The notes under the pieces are model-generated. The model was given only the letters and a program-made list of their open reading frames with translations. It did not search any database and had not been told where the DNA came from. Positions 1 to 9,215 of a stretch of 64,000 bases of DNA are shown here, piece by piece (positions within the stretch are counted from its first letter, which is position 1; every line of letters begins with the position of its first letter). Made by a program: the position numbers and the translations under genes. This DNA is from Rhodobacterales bacterium (GTDB taxonomy: Bacteria > Pseudomonadota > Alphaproteobacteria > Rhodobacterales > Rhodobacteraceae): the NCBI GenBank assembly GCA_025362795.1, contig JANYFE010000053.1, forward strand, positions 1-64,000, given 5' to 3'.

Positions 1-1
1 T

Positions 2-124
2 CTCCGACGGATCGAAGCGCGAACCTTCGACCAGCTCATCCAGGCCCGCGGCGACACATGCGCGCTCTTCAACCCCGACGAATGCTGGAACTTCTTCAAG
101 GCTGCAGGATATGCCTCAGATTAA
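2..124 (+). pseudogene. IS630-family transposase, C-terminal fragment (continues left of the window)
   Basis: Frame from base 2 reads LRRIEARTFDQLIQARGDTCALFNPDECWNFFKAAGYASD*, like IS630 transposase C-termini (…FxPxECxNYFxxAGY…). Confidence 0.6.
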
Positions 125-168
125 ACGCAAAATGCTTTAACCCATTGATACTAAATGATTTGCGCGGC

Positions 169-184
169 TGTCCACATGTGGACA
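169..184. repeat. Perfect 16-bp palindrome TGTCCACATGTGGACA (copy 1 of 3)
   Basis: Read directly; related copies at 5803-5818 and 39753-39768. Confidence 0.8.
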
Positions 185-192
185 CCCAGTCC

Positions 193-1509
193 TTACCGGA
201 CCTGCATCCGGTCCAACCGTAGCTGTGCCGCCCTCCGATGGCCCTCCAGCCCCTCGCTCGCTGCCTGGCGCGCAGACGGCGGGGCCACGGCTTGCACACC
301 TTGGGGTGACAACCATTGATGCGTGGCAATCTTCACATAGGCGCCGACCCACAACCCGCCAGTATAACGCCCCGCCGCCATGGTTGGCAGCGTGTGGTTG
401 GTGCCGGAACATTTGTCGGAATAGACCACCGACGCCAGTTCCCCGATGAACAAAGACCCGTAATTCCGCAACTTCGCGGCCATCCCATGCGGGTCCGCCG
501 TGTGCACCTGCAAGTGTTCTGCAGCGATGAAGTCGGAATAGGCAATCATCGCCGCCTCATCCTCACACACCGCGATCTCGCCATAGTCGCGCCATGCCGG
601 GGCAGCCACATAAGCCGTCGACAAGGTGGCAAGTTGGCTCACCACTTCCGCCATCACCGCCTCCGCCAAAGGCCGATGCGTCGTGATCAACCCCACGCGC
701 GTGCGCACATCATGTTCGGCCTGGGCCAGCAAATCCGTTGCGATCATTTCGGCGTCACCAGTCGCATCCGCCAGAATGTAAATCTCTGACGGCCCTGCAA
801 GTTGGTCAATCCCCACAGGCCCGAACACCTGCCGCTTCGCCTCGTTCACAAAGGCGTTTCCCGGCCCCATAATCTTCATCACCGCAGGCACCGTTTCGGT
901 GCCAAACGCCATTGCGGCAATCGCCTGTGCGCCCCCGATGCGAAAAATCCGGTCCGCCCCCGAAAGATGGCAGCCTGCAATCATCGCATTGTGCGCATTT
1001 GGCGGCAAACAGGCGATCACATCCAGCACTCCCGCCACCTTGGCCGGCACAATCGTCATGATCGGCGCCGACAGCAGCGGAAACCGCCCGCCCGGCACGT
1101 AACAACCGACACGGTCAATCGGAATAACGCGGTGCCCCATGAACACCCCTGGCAAAGGTTCAATATCCAAAGGCAAAATCGTCGCCAGTTGCGCCTCCGC
1201 AAACCGCCGCACATTGGCGATCGCAAATTCGGTGTCTTCCCGCGTCTGCGCGTCCAAGGCCGCCACAGCCGCCAAACGTTCGCCTTGCGTCACCTCAAAC
1301 ACCTGCAGGTCCGACTTGTCAAACTTTGCAGAATACTCCCGAACTGCCACATCACCGCGGGCCTTCACATCGGCCAAGATCTTCGCCACCAACTCCGACA
1401 CCGGCTTGTTATCTGCATCCGCGCTGCGGGTGGGATGCTTGACCCAAGAGACCTTGGCTGCAGGATAAGCTTCTGGCAAAGTTGTCATCGAACGCTCCTC
1501 TCGGGTCAT
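193..1509 (-). CDS. HisD-family (histidinol/sulfopropanediol dehydrogenase-like) dehydrogenase, paralog 1; start may be 1488
   Basis: [55 protein letters not shown] motifs. Confidence 0.88.
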   Translation of the reverse strand: MTREERSMTTLPEAYPAAKVSWVKHPTRSADADNKPVSELVAKILADVKARGDVAVREYSAKFDKSDLQVFEVTQGERLAAVAALDAQTREDTEFAIANVRRFAEAQLATILPLDIEPLPGVFMGHRVIPIDRVGCYVPGGRFPLLSAPIMTIVPAKVAGVLDVIACLPPNAHNAMIAGCHLSGADRIFRIGGAQAIAAMAFGTETVPAVMKIMGPGNAFVNEAKRQVFGPVGIDQLAGPSEIYILADATGDAEMIATDLLAQAEHDVRTRVGLITTHRPLAEAVMAEVVSQLATLSTAYVAAPAWRDYGEIAVCEDEAAMIAYSDFIAAEHLQVHTADPHGMAAKLRNYGSLFIGELASVVYSDKCSGTNHTLPTMAAGRYTGGLWVGAYVKIATHQWLSPQGVQAVAPPSARQAASEGLEGHRRAAQLRLDRMQVR

Positions 1510-1546
1510 CTTCCCGGCATGTATCCGAGATCCTTTGTATCCTTAC

Positions 1547-1562
1547 GTGAATACGATTGCAA
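1547..1562 (-). promoter_or_regulatory. Candidate operator TTGCAATCGTATTCAC (minus strand) upstream of hisD-like 1
   Basis: Same 16-mer with one mismatch, in the same gene-relative orientation, lies upstream of the divergent hisD-like 2. Confidence 0.5.
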
Positions 1563-1716
1563 ATAACTGTTTTGACCTGCCGCTGCAACGCTGCAGTAGA
1601 CAAAATAATGTGTAGTAACAATTATTTATTATTCTTCCGCATCATGACACGCAGGAACATCCGCGCAAAAAACCAATAAGCCCCTTGCCACACCCCCGCG
1701 CTTTAGCTTATTCGTA

Positions 1717-1732
1717 TTGCAAACGTATTCAC
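1717..1732 (+). promoter_or_regulatory. Candidate operator TTGCAAACGTATTCAC upstream of hisD-like 2
   Basis: Matches the element at 1547-1562 (minus strand) at 15/16 positions. Confidence 0.5.
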
Positions 1733-1745
1733 CGCGAGGTTCAAG

Positions 1746-3056
1746 ATGTCCATCACTTGGCTGAAGCGCGGCAAACCGCAGGTGGAACGTGCCGCGGATG
1801 ACGCAAAGGTGCGGGCCACCGTCGAAAGCGTCTTGGCAGATATCGAGCTGCGCGGCGACGCCGCCGTCCGCGAACTTTCGCTGAGATTCGACAAGTATGC
1901 CCCCAACACCTTCCGTCTGACCTCGTCCGAAATCGACGCGGCCGTGTCCAAGGTCGCCCCGCGCGACATGGAGGACATCCGTTTCGCCCAATCCCAAATT
2001 CGCCGCTTTGCTGAGGCTCAGCGCGCCTCCATGATCGATATCGAGATTGAGACCCTGCCCGGCGTGTTCCTGGGCCACAAGAATATCCCTGTCCAGTCGG
2101 TCGGCTGCTACGTTCCGGGCGGCAAATTTCCAATGGTCGCCAGCGCCCACATGTCCGTTCTGACCGCCTCGGTCGCCCAGGTCCCGCGCATCATCGCCAG
2201 CGCCCCTCCGGTCAATGGCGCTCCGCATCCCGCCATCGTCGCGGCAATGAAGTTGGCCGGTGCGCATGAAATCTACGTCCTCGGCGGCATGCAAGCGGTT
2301 GGTGCCATGGCGATCGGCACCGAAACCATCCGGCCGGTGGATATGCTCGTCGGCCCAGGCAACGCCTTTGTCGCTGAAGCAAAGCGCCAGTTATATGGCC
2401 GCGTCGGCATCGACCTGTTTGCAGGCCCGACCGAAACCATGGTCATCGCCGACGCAACAGTGGACGCCGAGCTTTGCGCGACCGACCTTCTGGGCCAGGC
2501 CGAGCACGGCTACAACTCCCCCGCCATCCTTTTGACCAATTCCCGCAAGCTGGCATTAGCCACGCTTGTCGAAATCGTCCGTCTGCTGAAAATTCTGCCC
2601 ACCGCCGCCACTGCTGGCGTCTCCTGGGCCGACTATGGCGAAGTGATCGTCTGCGACAGCTATGACGAGATGCTGCAGGTCGCCAATGACATGGCCTCTG
2701 AACATGTCCAAGTTATGACTGACCGCGATGACTGGTTTTTGGAACACATGCACAACTACGGCGCCCTGTTCCTTGGTCCGCGCACCAACGTGGCAAATGG
2801 CGACAAGGTGATCGGCACCAACCACACTCTTCCCACAAAAAAGGCAGGCCGTTACACCGGCGGCCTCTGGGTTGGCAAATTCCTAAAAACCCACAGCTAT
2901 CAACGCATCACGACCGACGCTGCCGCAGCCATGGTCGGGGCATACGGCTCTCGCCTGTGCATACTGGAAGGCTTCGCGGGTCACGCCGAACAGTGCAACA
3001 TTCGCGTCCGCCGCTATGGCCACCGCAACATTCCCTATGGGGCCGCCGCCGAATGA
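1746..3056 (+). CDS. HisD-family dehydrogenase, paralog 2
   Basis: [60 protein letters not shown]. Confidence 0.9.
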   Translation: MSITWLKRGKPQVERAADDAKVRATVESVLADIELRGDAAVRELSLRFDKYAPNTFRLTSSEIDAAVSKVAPRDMEDIRFAQSQIRRFAEAQRASMIDIEIETLPGVFLGHKNIPVQSVGCYVPGGKFPMVASAHMSVLTASVAQVPRIIASAPPVNGAPHPAIVAAMKLAGAHEIYVLGGMQAVGAMAIGTETIRPVDMLVGPGNAFVAEAKRQLYGRVGIDLFAGPTETMVIADATVDAELCATDLLGQAEHGYNSPAILLTNSRKLALATLVEIVRLLKILPTAATAGVSWADYGEVIVCDSYDEMLQVANDMASEHVQVMTDRDDWFLEHMHNYGALFLGPRTNVANGDKVIGTNHTLPTKKAGRYTGGLWVGKFLKTHSYQRITTDAAAAMVGAYGSRLCILEGFAGHAEQCNIRVRRYGHRNIPYGAAAE

Positions 3057-3066
3057 AAATCACGTC

Positions 3067-3831
3067 ATGACCCTGCCGCGCACCCCTTCTTTCCGGTTGG
3101 ATGGTCGCCGCGCATTAGTGGCGGGGGCGTCATCTGGAATCGGGACCGCCAGCGCCGTTGCTTTGGCCGAAATGGGGGCAGAGGTGACGCTGTGTGCGCG
3201 GCGCGAGTCCGAGCTGAAAGCATTGGCCGCGGAAATGGCCGCCGCGGGGATGCCTGCCGACACCCTGACCCTCGATATCACCGACATCCCAGCGACCGAG
3301 GTAGCTCTGGCGTCCCTGCCCCGCTTTGACATCCTTGTGAACTCCGCTGGAGTGGCGCGGCACTCTCCCGCCATTGCCACCAGGATGGACGACTTCGATT
3401 TTGCGACCAACCTCAACTTCCGCGCCGCCTATTTTCTGACACGCACCGTCGCTGCCCGCCTGATTACGGAACAAAAACCCGGCAGCTTGATCAACATATC
3501 CAGTCAGATGGCCCATGTCGGCGGCATTGATCGCGCGGTTTACGCGGCCACCAAACACGCGGTCGAAGGTATGACCAAAAGCATGGCCATCGAATGGGGC
3601 CCGCACGGCATTCGCGTCAACACCATTGCGCCGACGTTCATTCGTACCCCATTGACCGAACAAACGTTCGCTAAACCAGAGCGCGTCGCCTGGATGCTGT
3701 CCAAGATCAAACTGGGCCGCGTTGGCGAAGTCACCGACATCATGGGTGCGGTGGCTTTCCTCGCCAGCGACGCCGCCAGTCTGATCACCGGAACCTCCCT
3801 ACTCATAGATGGCGGATGGACCGCCGAGTGA
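3067..3831 (+). CDS. Short-chain dehydrogenase/reductase (SDR)
   Basis: GRRALVAGASSGIGTA, NSAGVA, YAATKHAVEG, IRVNTIAPTFIRTPL. Confidence 0.93.
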   Translation: MTLPRTPSFRLDGRRALVAGASSGIGTASAVALAEMGAEVTLCARRESELKALAAEMAAAGMPADTLTLDITDIPATEVALASLPRFDILVNSAGVARHSPAIATRMDDFDFATNLNFRAAYFLTRTVAARLITEQKPGSLINISSQMAHVGGIDRAVYAATKHAVEGMTKSMAIEWGPHGIRVNTIAPTFIRTPLTEQTFAKPERVAWMLSKIKLGRVGEVTDIMGAVAFLASDAASLITGTSLLIDGGWTAE

Positions 3832-3842
3832 AAGGATATCTC

Positions 3843-4811
3843 ATGACCCCCACAGAAATGGAAACCCGCATCGTCCGTTATGGCGACCTGCGCCCCTGCA
3901 AGACTGCCTTTATCGACGCCCATACGCCGGGGTCCGACCAGAAGGAAAACTTCACCATCATCGGTGGCGGAGTGTCCGAAAGCCCCGATCAGCACGTCCA
4001 TATCGTCGACACCCCCGGTTTCAACATCGGCGCTGCGGGCCAGCCCCCCAAATGCCGCAACAGTTTGCACAGCCACCGCACGGCGGAAGTGTTCTTCATC
4101 CTGAAGGGCCGTTGGCGTTTTTTCTGGGGCCGTTATGGTACAGCCGGAGAGTTCATCGCTGAAGAAGGCGACATCTTCAACATTCCCACCGGCATCTTCC
4201 GCGCCTTTGAAAACGTTGGCACCGACTATGGGATGATCATGGCGATCCTTGGCGGTGACGATGCGGGCGGCGGCGTGATCTGGGCCCCGCAGGTGATTAC
4301 CGAAGCCAAGGATTACGGCCTGATCCTTGGCAAGAACGGCAAACTTTACGACAGCAAACGCGGCCAAAGTCTACCTGCGGGCATCCCTCCGATGCCCCTT
4401 TTGACCGAGAAAGAGCTTCTGGCTTTCCCGGAACCCACCACCGCGGATGTGGTCCCAAACCATGTCGCTCGCTATCAAGACCTGATGTCGCTGTCCGACC
4501 GTCAACCCGCAAAAGTTATTGGCGCACAAAGCAAACTGCGCGACCGCCCCGGCTTTGAGGTCGAGTTTCTGTCGCGTAACTCTATACCCAACACGCCTTA
4601 CACATTGGATAAACACGAGGTTCTGATGCCGATGCGCGGCCATTGGCGCCTGACGTGGAGCGGCGGCACCACCGCGCTGAACCCCGGCGACACCGCCGCC
4701 ATCCCACCCGGTCTGGAGCATTCTCTGACCCCTGCGATGACCGGCGAGGCCTCGCTCTACCGTGTGGTTGCAACCGATGACAAAGCCGGCCTGACCGGAC
4801 AACTTTTGTAG
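3843..4811 (+). CDS. Bicupin protein (gentisate dioxygenase-like fold)
   Basis: Two cupin-like segments: HSHRTAEVFFILKGRWRFFWG…GDIFNIPTG and HEVLMPMRGHWRLTWSGG…PGDTAAIPPGLEH. Confidence 0.75.
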   Translation: MTPTEMETRIVRYGDLRPCKTAFIDAHTPGSDQKENFTIIGGGVSESPDQHVHIVDTPGFNIGAAGQPPKCRNSLHSHRTAEVFFILKGRWRFFWGRYGTAGEFIAEEGDIFNIPTGIFRAFENVGTDYGMIMAILGGDDAGGGVIWAPQVITEAKDYGLILGKNGKLYDSKRGQSLPAGIPPMPLLTEKELLAFPEPTTADVVPNHVARYQDLMSLSDRQPAKVIGAQSKLRDRPGFEVEFLSRNSIPNTPYTLDKHEVLMPMRGHWRLTWSGGTTALNPGDTAAIPPGLEHSLTPAMTGEASLYRVVATDDKAGLTGQLL

Positions 4812-4820
4812 GGGGAAATC

Positions 4821-5942
4821 ATGCCGCTGCTTGCCACCCATGTCGGTTCCTTGCCACGCCCGCAGGCCGTGGTAGATTTTCTCTTTTCACGTGAAAAAGG
4901 TGACCCCTACGACAAAACGGCCTTTGATTCATGTATGACGGCGGCGGTTCTGGAAAACGTCCGCCGCCAAAAAGCCGCTGGCATCGACATTGTGTCTGAT
5001 GGCGAGGCGTCTAAGATCAGCTATGCGACCTATGTAAAGGACCGCTACCATGGCTTTGGTGGCGACAGCCCGCGCAATGCGCCTGCCGACCTGAAACTTT
5101 TCCCAACCTTCCTCGACCGGCTGGCCCGCGAAGGCGGCACCCCGCAGTATGCGCGCCCGCAATGTGTCGGACCCGTCACTTCCAAGGGTCAGGGCGAATT
5201 ACAGAAAGACATTGCCAACCTTACGTCCGCCATGGCCATTCACGGCGTCACCCGAGGTTTCATGAACGCCGCCTCACCGGGCGTGATCTCGCTTTTCCTA
5301 CAAAATGCCCATTACAAAACGCGCGAGGGCTATCTGGAGGCTTTGGCGAATGCCATGCGCGACGAATACCGCACCATTCTGGATGCAGGGTTGGACCTGC
5401 AACTCGATTGCCCCGACCTCGCGTTGTCGCGGCACATGCTGTTCGCCGACCTCACCGACGACGAATTTCTGAAAGTTGCCGCAACCCATGTCGAGGCCCT
5501 TCGTCACGCCCTGACGGGATTGGACCAGGACCGCATCCGGCTCCACATCTGCTGGGGCAATTACGAAGGCCCCCATGTCTGTGACATCGACATGGCCCGT
5601 GTGTTCCCGCTGCTGATGACCGTCCCTGCCCGCTATATCCTGTTTGAAACCGCCAACCCGCGCCACGGTCACGAATGGACCGTTTTTCGCGACCGCGCGG
5701 CAGAGATCCCGGACGACAAAATTCTTGTGCCCGGCGCCGTGGATACCACCACCAATTTTGTTGAACACCCAGATCTGGTGGCTCAACGCCTTGAACGATA
5801 CGTGTCCATATGTGGACACGAGCGGGTCATCGCGGGCTCTGATTGCGGATTTGGCACCTTTGCCGGTTTCGGTGCGGTCGATCCTGAAATCGCCTGGGCC
5901 AAACTCGCGACCCTGTCCGAAGGTGCCCGCCGGGTAAAATGA
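4821..5942 (+). CDS. MetE C-terminal-like (cobalamin-independent methionine synthase / Zn thiol-alkyltransferase) family protein
   Basis: N-terminal ATHVGSLPRP; candidate Zn ligands LHIC, FETANP, GSDCGFGTF. Confidence 0.85.
   Translation: MPLLATHVGSLPRPQAVVDFLFSREKGDPYDKTAFDSCMTAAVLENVRRQKAAGIDIVSDGEASKISYATYVKDRYHGFGGDSPRNAPADLKLFPTFLDRLAREGGTPQYARPQCVGPVTSKGQGELQKDIANLTSAMAIHGVTRGFMNAASPGVISLFLQNAHYKTREGYLEALANAMRDEYRTILDAGLDLQLDCPDLALSRHMLFADLTDDEFLKVAATHVEALRHALTGLDQDRIRLHICWGNYEGPHVCDIDMARVFPLLMTVPARYILFETANPRHGHEWTVFRDRAAEIPDDKILVPGAVDTTTNFVEHPDLVAQRLERYVSICGHERVIAGSDCGFGTFAGFGAVDPEIAWAKLATLSEGARRVK
5803..5818. repeat. TGTCCATATGTGGACA, 15/16 match to the palindrome (copy 2 of 3, inside a CDS)
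   Basis: Read directly. Confidence 0.6.
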
Positions 5943-6634
5943 CGCCGCTGGTCCTGATCCCCGGCATGATGTGCGACGCCCGGATGTGGGGCGGACTTGC
6001 TGCGCAGCTATATCCGCGAGAGGTGGGCCACGTCCTGCCCACCCAAGCGGAGACTGTGGAGGCCCTTGCTGCCGAAGTCCTTGCCCAAGCACCACCCCGG
6101 TTCGCCCTGGCGGGGCTGTCGATGGGCGGGATCATCGCGATGGAAGTCCTGCGTCAGGCCCCCCGCCGCGTCACGCAACTGGCCCTGCTTGATACCAACC
6201 CCCGCGCCGAACTGCCTGCCACCCAAGCCAAACGCGCGGGCCAAATCACCCGTGCCCTGTTCGGCGACCTTGCCGGAGTTTTGCGGGATGAGATGAAACC
6301 GAACTACCTGCACCACGGTCCCGACCGCACGGAAATACTGAACCTTTGCATGGACATGGCCCTTTCTCTCGGCCCGGAAATCTTTGCACGCCAGTCCCGC
6401 GCACTGCGTGATCGTGCCGACCAGACCGCTACGCTTGCCGCGTTCAAAGGCCCCGCACTGGTCTTGATGGGTGAGGGCGACACGCTGTGTCCGCGCGACC
6501 GCCACGACTTGATGCACAGCCTTATGCCGCAGTCTAGCCTGGTTATCATTTCAGGTGCTGCGCACTTGCCAACGCTGGAGCAGCCCGCCAAAACCACTGC
6601 AGCGCTGCAAGGGTGGCTCGACCAGCCTTTTTGA
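5939..6634 (+). CDS. Alpha/beta hydrolase
   Basis: LAGLSMGGIIAMEVLRQAP nucleophile elbow; GAAHLPTLEQP. Confidence 0.9.
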   Translation: MTPLVLIPGMMCDARMWGGLAAQLYPREVGHVLPTQAETVEALAAEVLAQAPPRFALAGLSMGGIIAMEVLRQAPRRVTQLALLDTNPRAELPATQAKRAGQITRALFGDLAGVLRDEMKPNYLHHGPDRTEILNLCMDMALSLGPEIFARQSRALRDRADQTATLAAFKGPALVLMGEGDTLCPRDRHDLMHSLMPQSSLVIISGAAHLPTLEQPAKTTAALQGWLDQPF

Positions 6635-6644
6635 GGACCACATC

Positions 6645-7427
6645 ATGATCATCGACCTACACGCGCATTTCGAAAACGGCGGCAAGGCTGTGAACGGGTG
6701 GTGTGCTATTCCGTCGGCTGTGACGGCAGAAATCATGGGACGTCAAGGGTTTGACCTGATGACGGTCGATCTGCAGCATGGGCTGATAGACTATCAGATG
6801 GCGCTGACCATGCTGCAAGTCCTGCAAGGTCTGCCGGCCCCGGTCATGGCGCGCGTGCCGTGGAATGAGCCCGGTATCCTTATGAAATGCTTGGATTCCG
6901 GCTTTTCCGGCGTGATCTGCCCGATGGTCAATACCGTCGATGATGCCCGGAAATTGGTGCAATCGACCCGTTACGCGCCGCTGGGAAGTCGGTCTTTTGG
7001 GCCTACTCGGGCGAATTTGGTGTATGGCGGCGGATATGCCAAAACGGCCAATGCCAAAATCCTTGTCCTTGCCATGATTGAGACCCGCGAGGCGCTGCGG
7101 AATCTGGACGCCATCCTTTCGGTCGAGGGGATTGATGGCGTCTATGTCGGTCCGTCCGACCTTGGATTATCACTGGGTTATGAACCCACCCTTGATCCAA
7201 CCGCCACAGAAGTGCTTGTATCTATTGAGGAAATTGCAAAGCGCGCCAAGGCTGCCGGGCGGATCGCGGGCATTCATACCGGGTCGCCTGCCATGATCCG
7301 CCGCAGTTTTGCGCAAGGTTTTGACTTTGCGTCCCTGCTGACCGACGCGCGGATGTTCACCTCTGCCATCGCTTCACAACTGGCGGCCGTGCACGAAAAA
7401 ACGGCCGAAGTCGTGAAGGGCTACTAG
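6645..7427 (+). CDS. HpcH/HpaI aldolase family protein
   Basis: FDLMTVDLQHGLIDY, CPMVNTVDDARKLV, VYVGPSDLGLSLG. Confidence 0.92.
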   Translation: MIIDLHAHFENGGKAVNGWCAIPSAVTAEIMGRQGFDLMTVDLQHGLIDYQMALTMLQVLQGLPAPVMARVPWNEPGILMKCLDSGFSGVICPMVNTVDDARKLVQSTRYAPLGSRSFGPTRANLVYGGGYAKTANAKILVLAMIETREALRNLDAILSVEGIDGVYVGPSDLGLSLGYEPTLDPTATEVLVSIEEIAKRAKAAGRIAGIHTGSPAMIRRSFAQGFDFASLLTDARMFTSAIASQLAAVHEKTAEVVKGY

Positions 7428-7511
7428 ATTCAAACTTGTCTTGAACGCGTCTTGCCCACGTCTTCTTTGCGTCTCTACGTTTTTCAAGATCCTGCGCCGC
7501 GCGAATCGCGC

Positions 7512-8333
7512 CTATTTGAAGCCGCTCATGCTGATGCCTTCGACAAAATGCCGCTGCGCCAGAAAGAAGGCGATGATGATCGGTGCGACCGAGATCAGCG
7601 ATGCGGCCATCATCAAGGTCCACTGTCCGCCGTACTGCGACTGGAACAGCGCAAGGCCGACGGTCAGCGTGGTCTTTTCCGGATCGGAAGGCAGGTAGAT
7701 CAGCGCGGTGAACAGGTCGTTCCACGAAAACAGGAAGGCAAAGATCGCAAAGGCCGCCAGCGCGGGTTTCGACAGCGGCAGGTAGATGGTGAAGAAGATC
7801 CGCGACAGGGATGCGCCGTCGATCCGCGCCGCCTCTGCCAGTTCGATCGGGATGGTCTGGAAATACTGGCGCATGAGGAAAGTGCCAAACGCACCGCCCA
7901 GAAAGGCCGGCGCATACAGGGGTGCCTGGCTGCCGTAGAGACCGAGCCATTTGAAGATGATGAACTGCGGAATGGCCGTGATCTGGCCGGGGACCATCAG
8001 GGTCAGAAGCAGCAGCACGAACAGGAAATTGCGGCCCGGAAAGCGGACCACGGCAAAGATGAAAGCGGCCATCGAGCAGGTCAACAGCTGACCGATGACA
8101 GAAATGCCCGCGATCTTGAAGCTGTTCCAGATCATCAGATGAAATGGCATGATGGTGAACAGTTTTGGATAATTCTCGGTCGTCAGCGTCGCCGGGATCA
8201 GGCGCATGTCGAATTGTTCCGCCATGGGTTTCAGGCTGGTCGAGATCATCCAGAAGAACGGCCCGATCATCGCCACAGCGCCCAGCGTCAGCGCGACAAA
8301 GGCCAGAACGTCGCCCCATTTGTCGCGGGTCAT
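7512..8333 (-). CDS. Carbohydrate ABC transporter permease (MalG-type)
   Basis: EAARIDGASLSRIFFTIYLPLSKPAL EAA loop; ATGA overlap with the upstream permease. Confidence 0.92.
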   Translation of the reverse strand: MTRDKWGDVLAFVALTLGAVAMIGPFFWMISTSLKPMAEQFDMRLIPATLTTENYPKLFTIMPFHLMIWNSFKIAGISVIGQLLTCSMAAFIFAVVRFPGRNFLFVLLLLTLMVPGQITAIPQFIIFKWLGLYGSQAPLYAPAFLGGAFGTFLMRQYFQTIPIELAEAARIDGASLSRIFFTIYLPLSKPALAAFAIFAFLFSWNDLFTALIYLPSDPEKTTLTVGLALFQSQYGGQWTLMMAASLISVAPIIIAFFLAQRHFVEGISMSGFK

Positions 8334-9214
8334 GCCGGTTCCCCCCAGCGTTTTTGCAGGTGGAAATATACGGCGGTCATCACGAAGATGATGGCCGTCA
8401 GCACGACGGCCTGCGCCGCAGCATCGCCCATGCGGAAAAAGCGAAACCCGGTGCGGTAGATCGAAAACACCAGCGTGGGCATGGTCGAGTTGCCGTTGCC
8501 GATCCGGGTCAGGATGTAGATGTAGTCGAACGCCTGAAACGCGTTGATCGTGGTCAGCACCGCCTGAAAGAAGATCGAGGGGGCGAGCGCAGGCAAGGTG
8601 ACATAGCGCAGGCGCTGCCATGCGGTCGCGCCATCCAGCTTTGCCACTTCGTAATAGTCGCGCGGGATCGCCTGTAACCCCGCCAGAAAGATGATCATTC
8701 CGCCGCCGATTGCGCCCCAGACATTGACCGCCACCACCGAATACAGCGCCATTTTCGGACCAAGCCACGAGACCGGATTGCCCCCCATGGCGGTGATAAT
8801 GGCGTTCAGCGTGCCGTGATCTTCGGCGTAGATCCAGGTCCACAGCAGGCCCACGGCGGTCGGGGAGGAGACGGTTGGCAGGAAATAGGCAACCCGGAAC
8901 GCGCCGATGCCCCACAGCTTGCGGTTCATCCCCATCGCCACAGCCAGCGACACGACAATGGTCAAAGGCACATACAGGGCCGAAAACGCCAGCGTGTTGA
9001 CCAGCGATTTCATGAACAGCCGGTCGGCGGGCAGGTCGGTGTAGTTGCTGATCCCGGCCGGAATGGCCGGGGTCAGCAGATCCCAATCGGTCAGGCTGAT
9101 GCCGATTGTGGCAAAGATTGACCCGAAGGTGCCCAGGATCAGGCCAAGAAGCGTGGGCAGCAAAAAGGCCAGCACCCACCACCGCTCGCGTCCCAAGGGT
9201 CGAAGGTTGCCCAT
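8330..9214 (-). CDS. Carbohydrate ABC transporter permease (MalF-type)
   Basis: YEVAKLDGATAWQRLRYVTLPALAP EAA loop; multiple TM segments. Confidence 0.92.
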   Translation of the reverse strand: MGNLRPLGRERWWVLAFLLPTLLGLILGTFGSIFATIGISLTDWDLLTPAIPAGISNYTDLPADRLFMKSLVNTLAFSALYVPLTIVVSLAVAMGMNRKLWGIGAFRVAYFLPTVSSPTAVGLLWTWIYAEDHGTLNAIITAMGGNPVSWLGPKMALYSVVAVNVWGAIGGGMIIFLAGLQAIPRDYYEVAKLDGATAWQRLRYVTLPALAPSIFFQAVLTTINAFQAFDYIYILTRIGNGNSTMPTLVFSIYRTGFRFFRMGDAAAQAVVLTAIIFVMTAVYFHLQKRWGEPA

Positions 9215-9215
9215 G

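Noticed and set aside
193-3056. Calling the HisD-like genes histidine biosynthesis hisD
   Set aside because: Two divergent copies, no other his genes nearby, and a [11 protein letters not shown]-terminal segment unlike what I expect for biosynthetic HisD.
5803-5818. Palindrome copy 2 as a functional regulatory site on its own
   Set aside because: Lies wholly in coding sequence (YVSICGHE) and has a mismatch; kept only as part of the three-copy observation.
4821-5942. Calling the MetE-like ORF methionine synthase
   Set aside because: Only about half the length of MetE and sits in a catabolic operon, so only family-level assignment is supported.
7452-8459. Long antisense ORFs throughout (e.g. 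7452-8459 +, 10390-11496 +, 12027-13955 +, 26863-29304 -, 49040-51487 -)
   Set aside because: Low-complexity His/Arg/Gly-rich translations opposite well-supported genes; typical GC-rich shadow ORFs.
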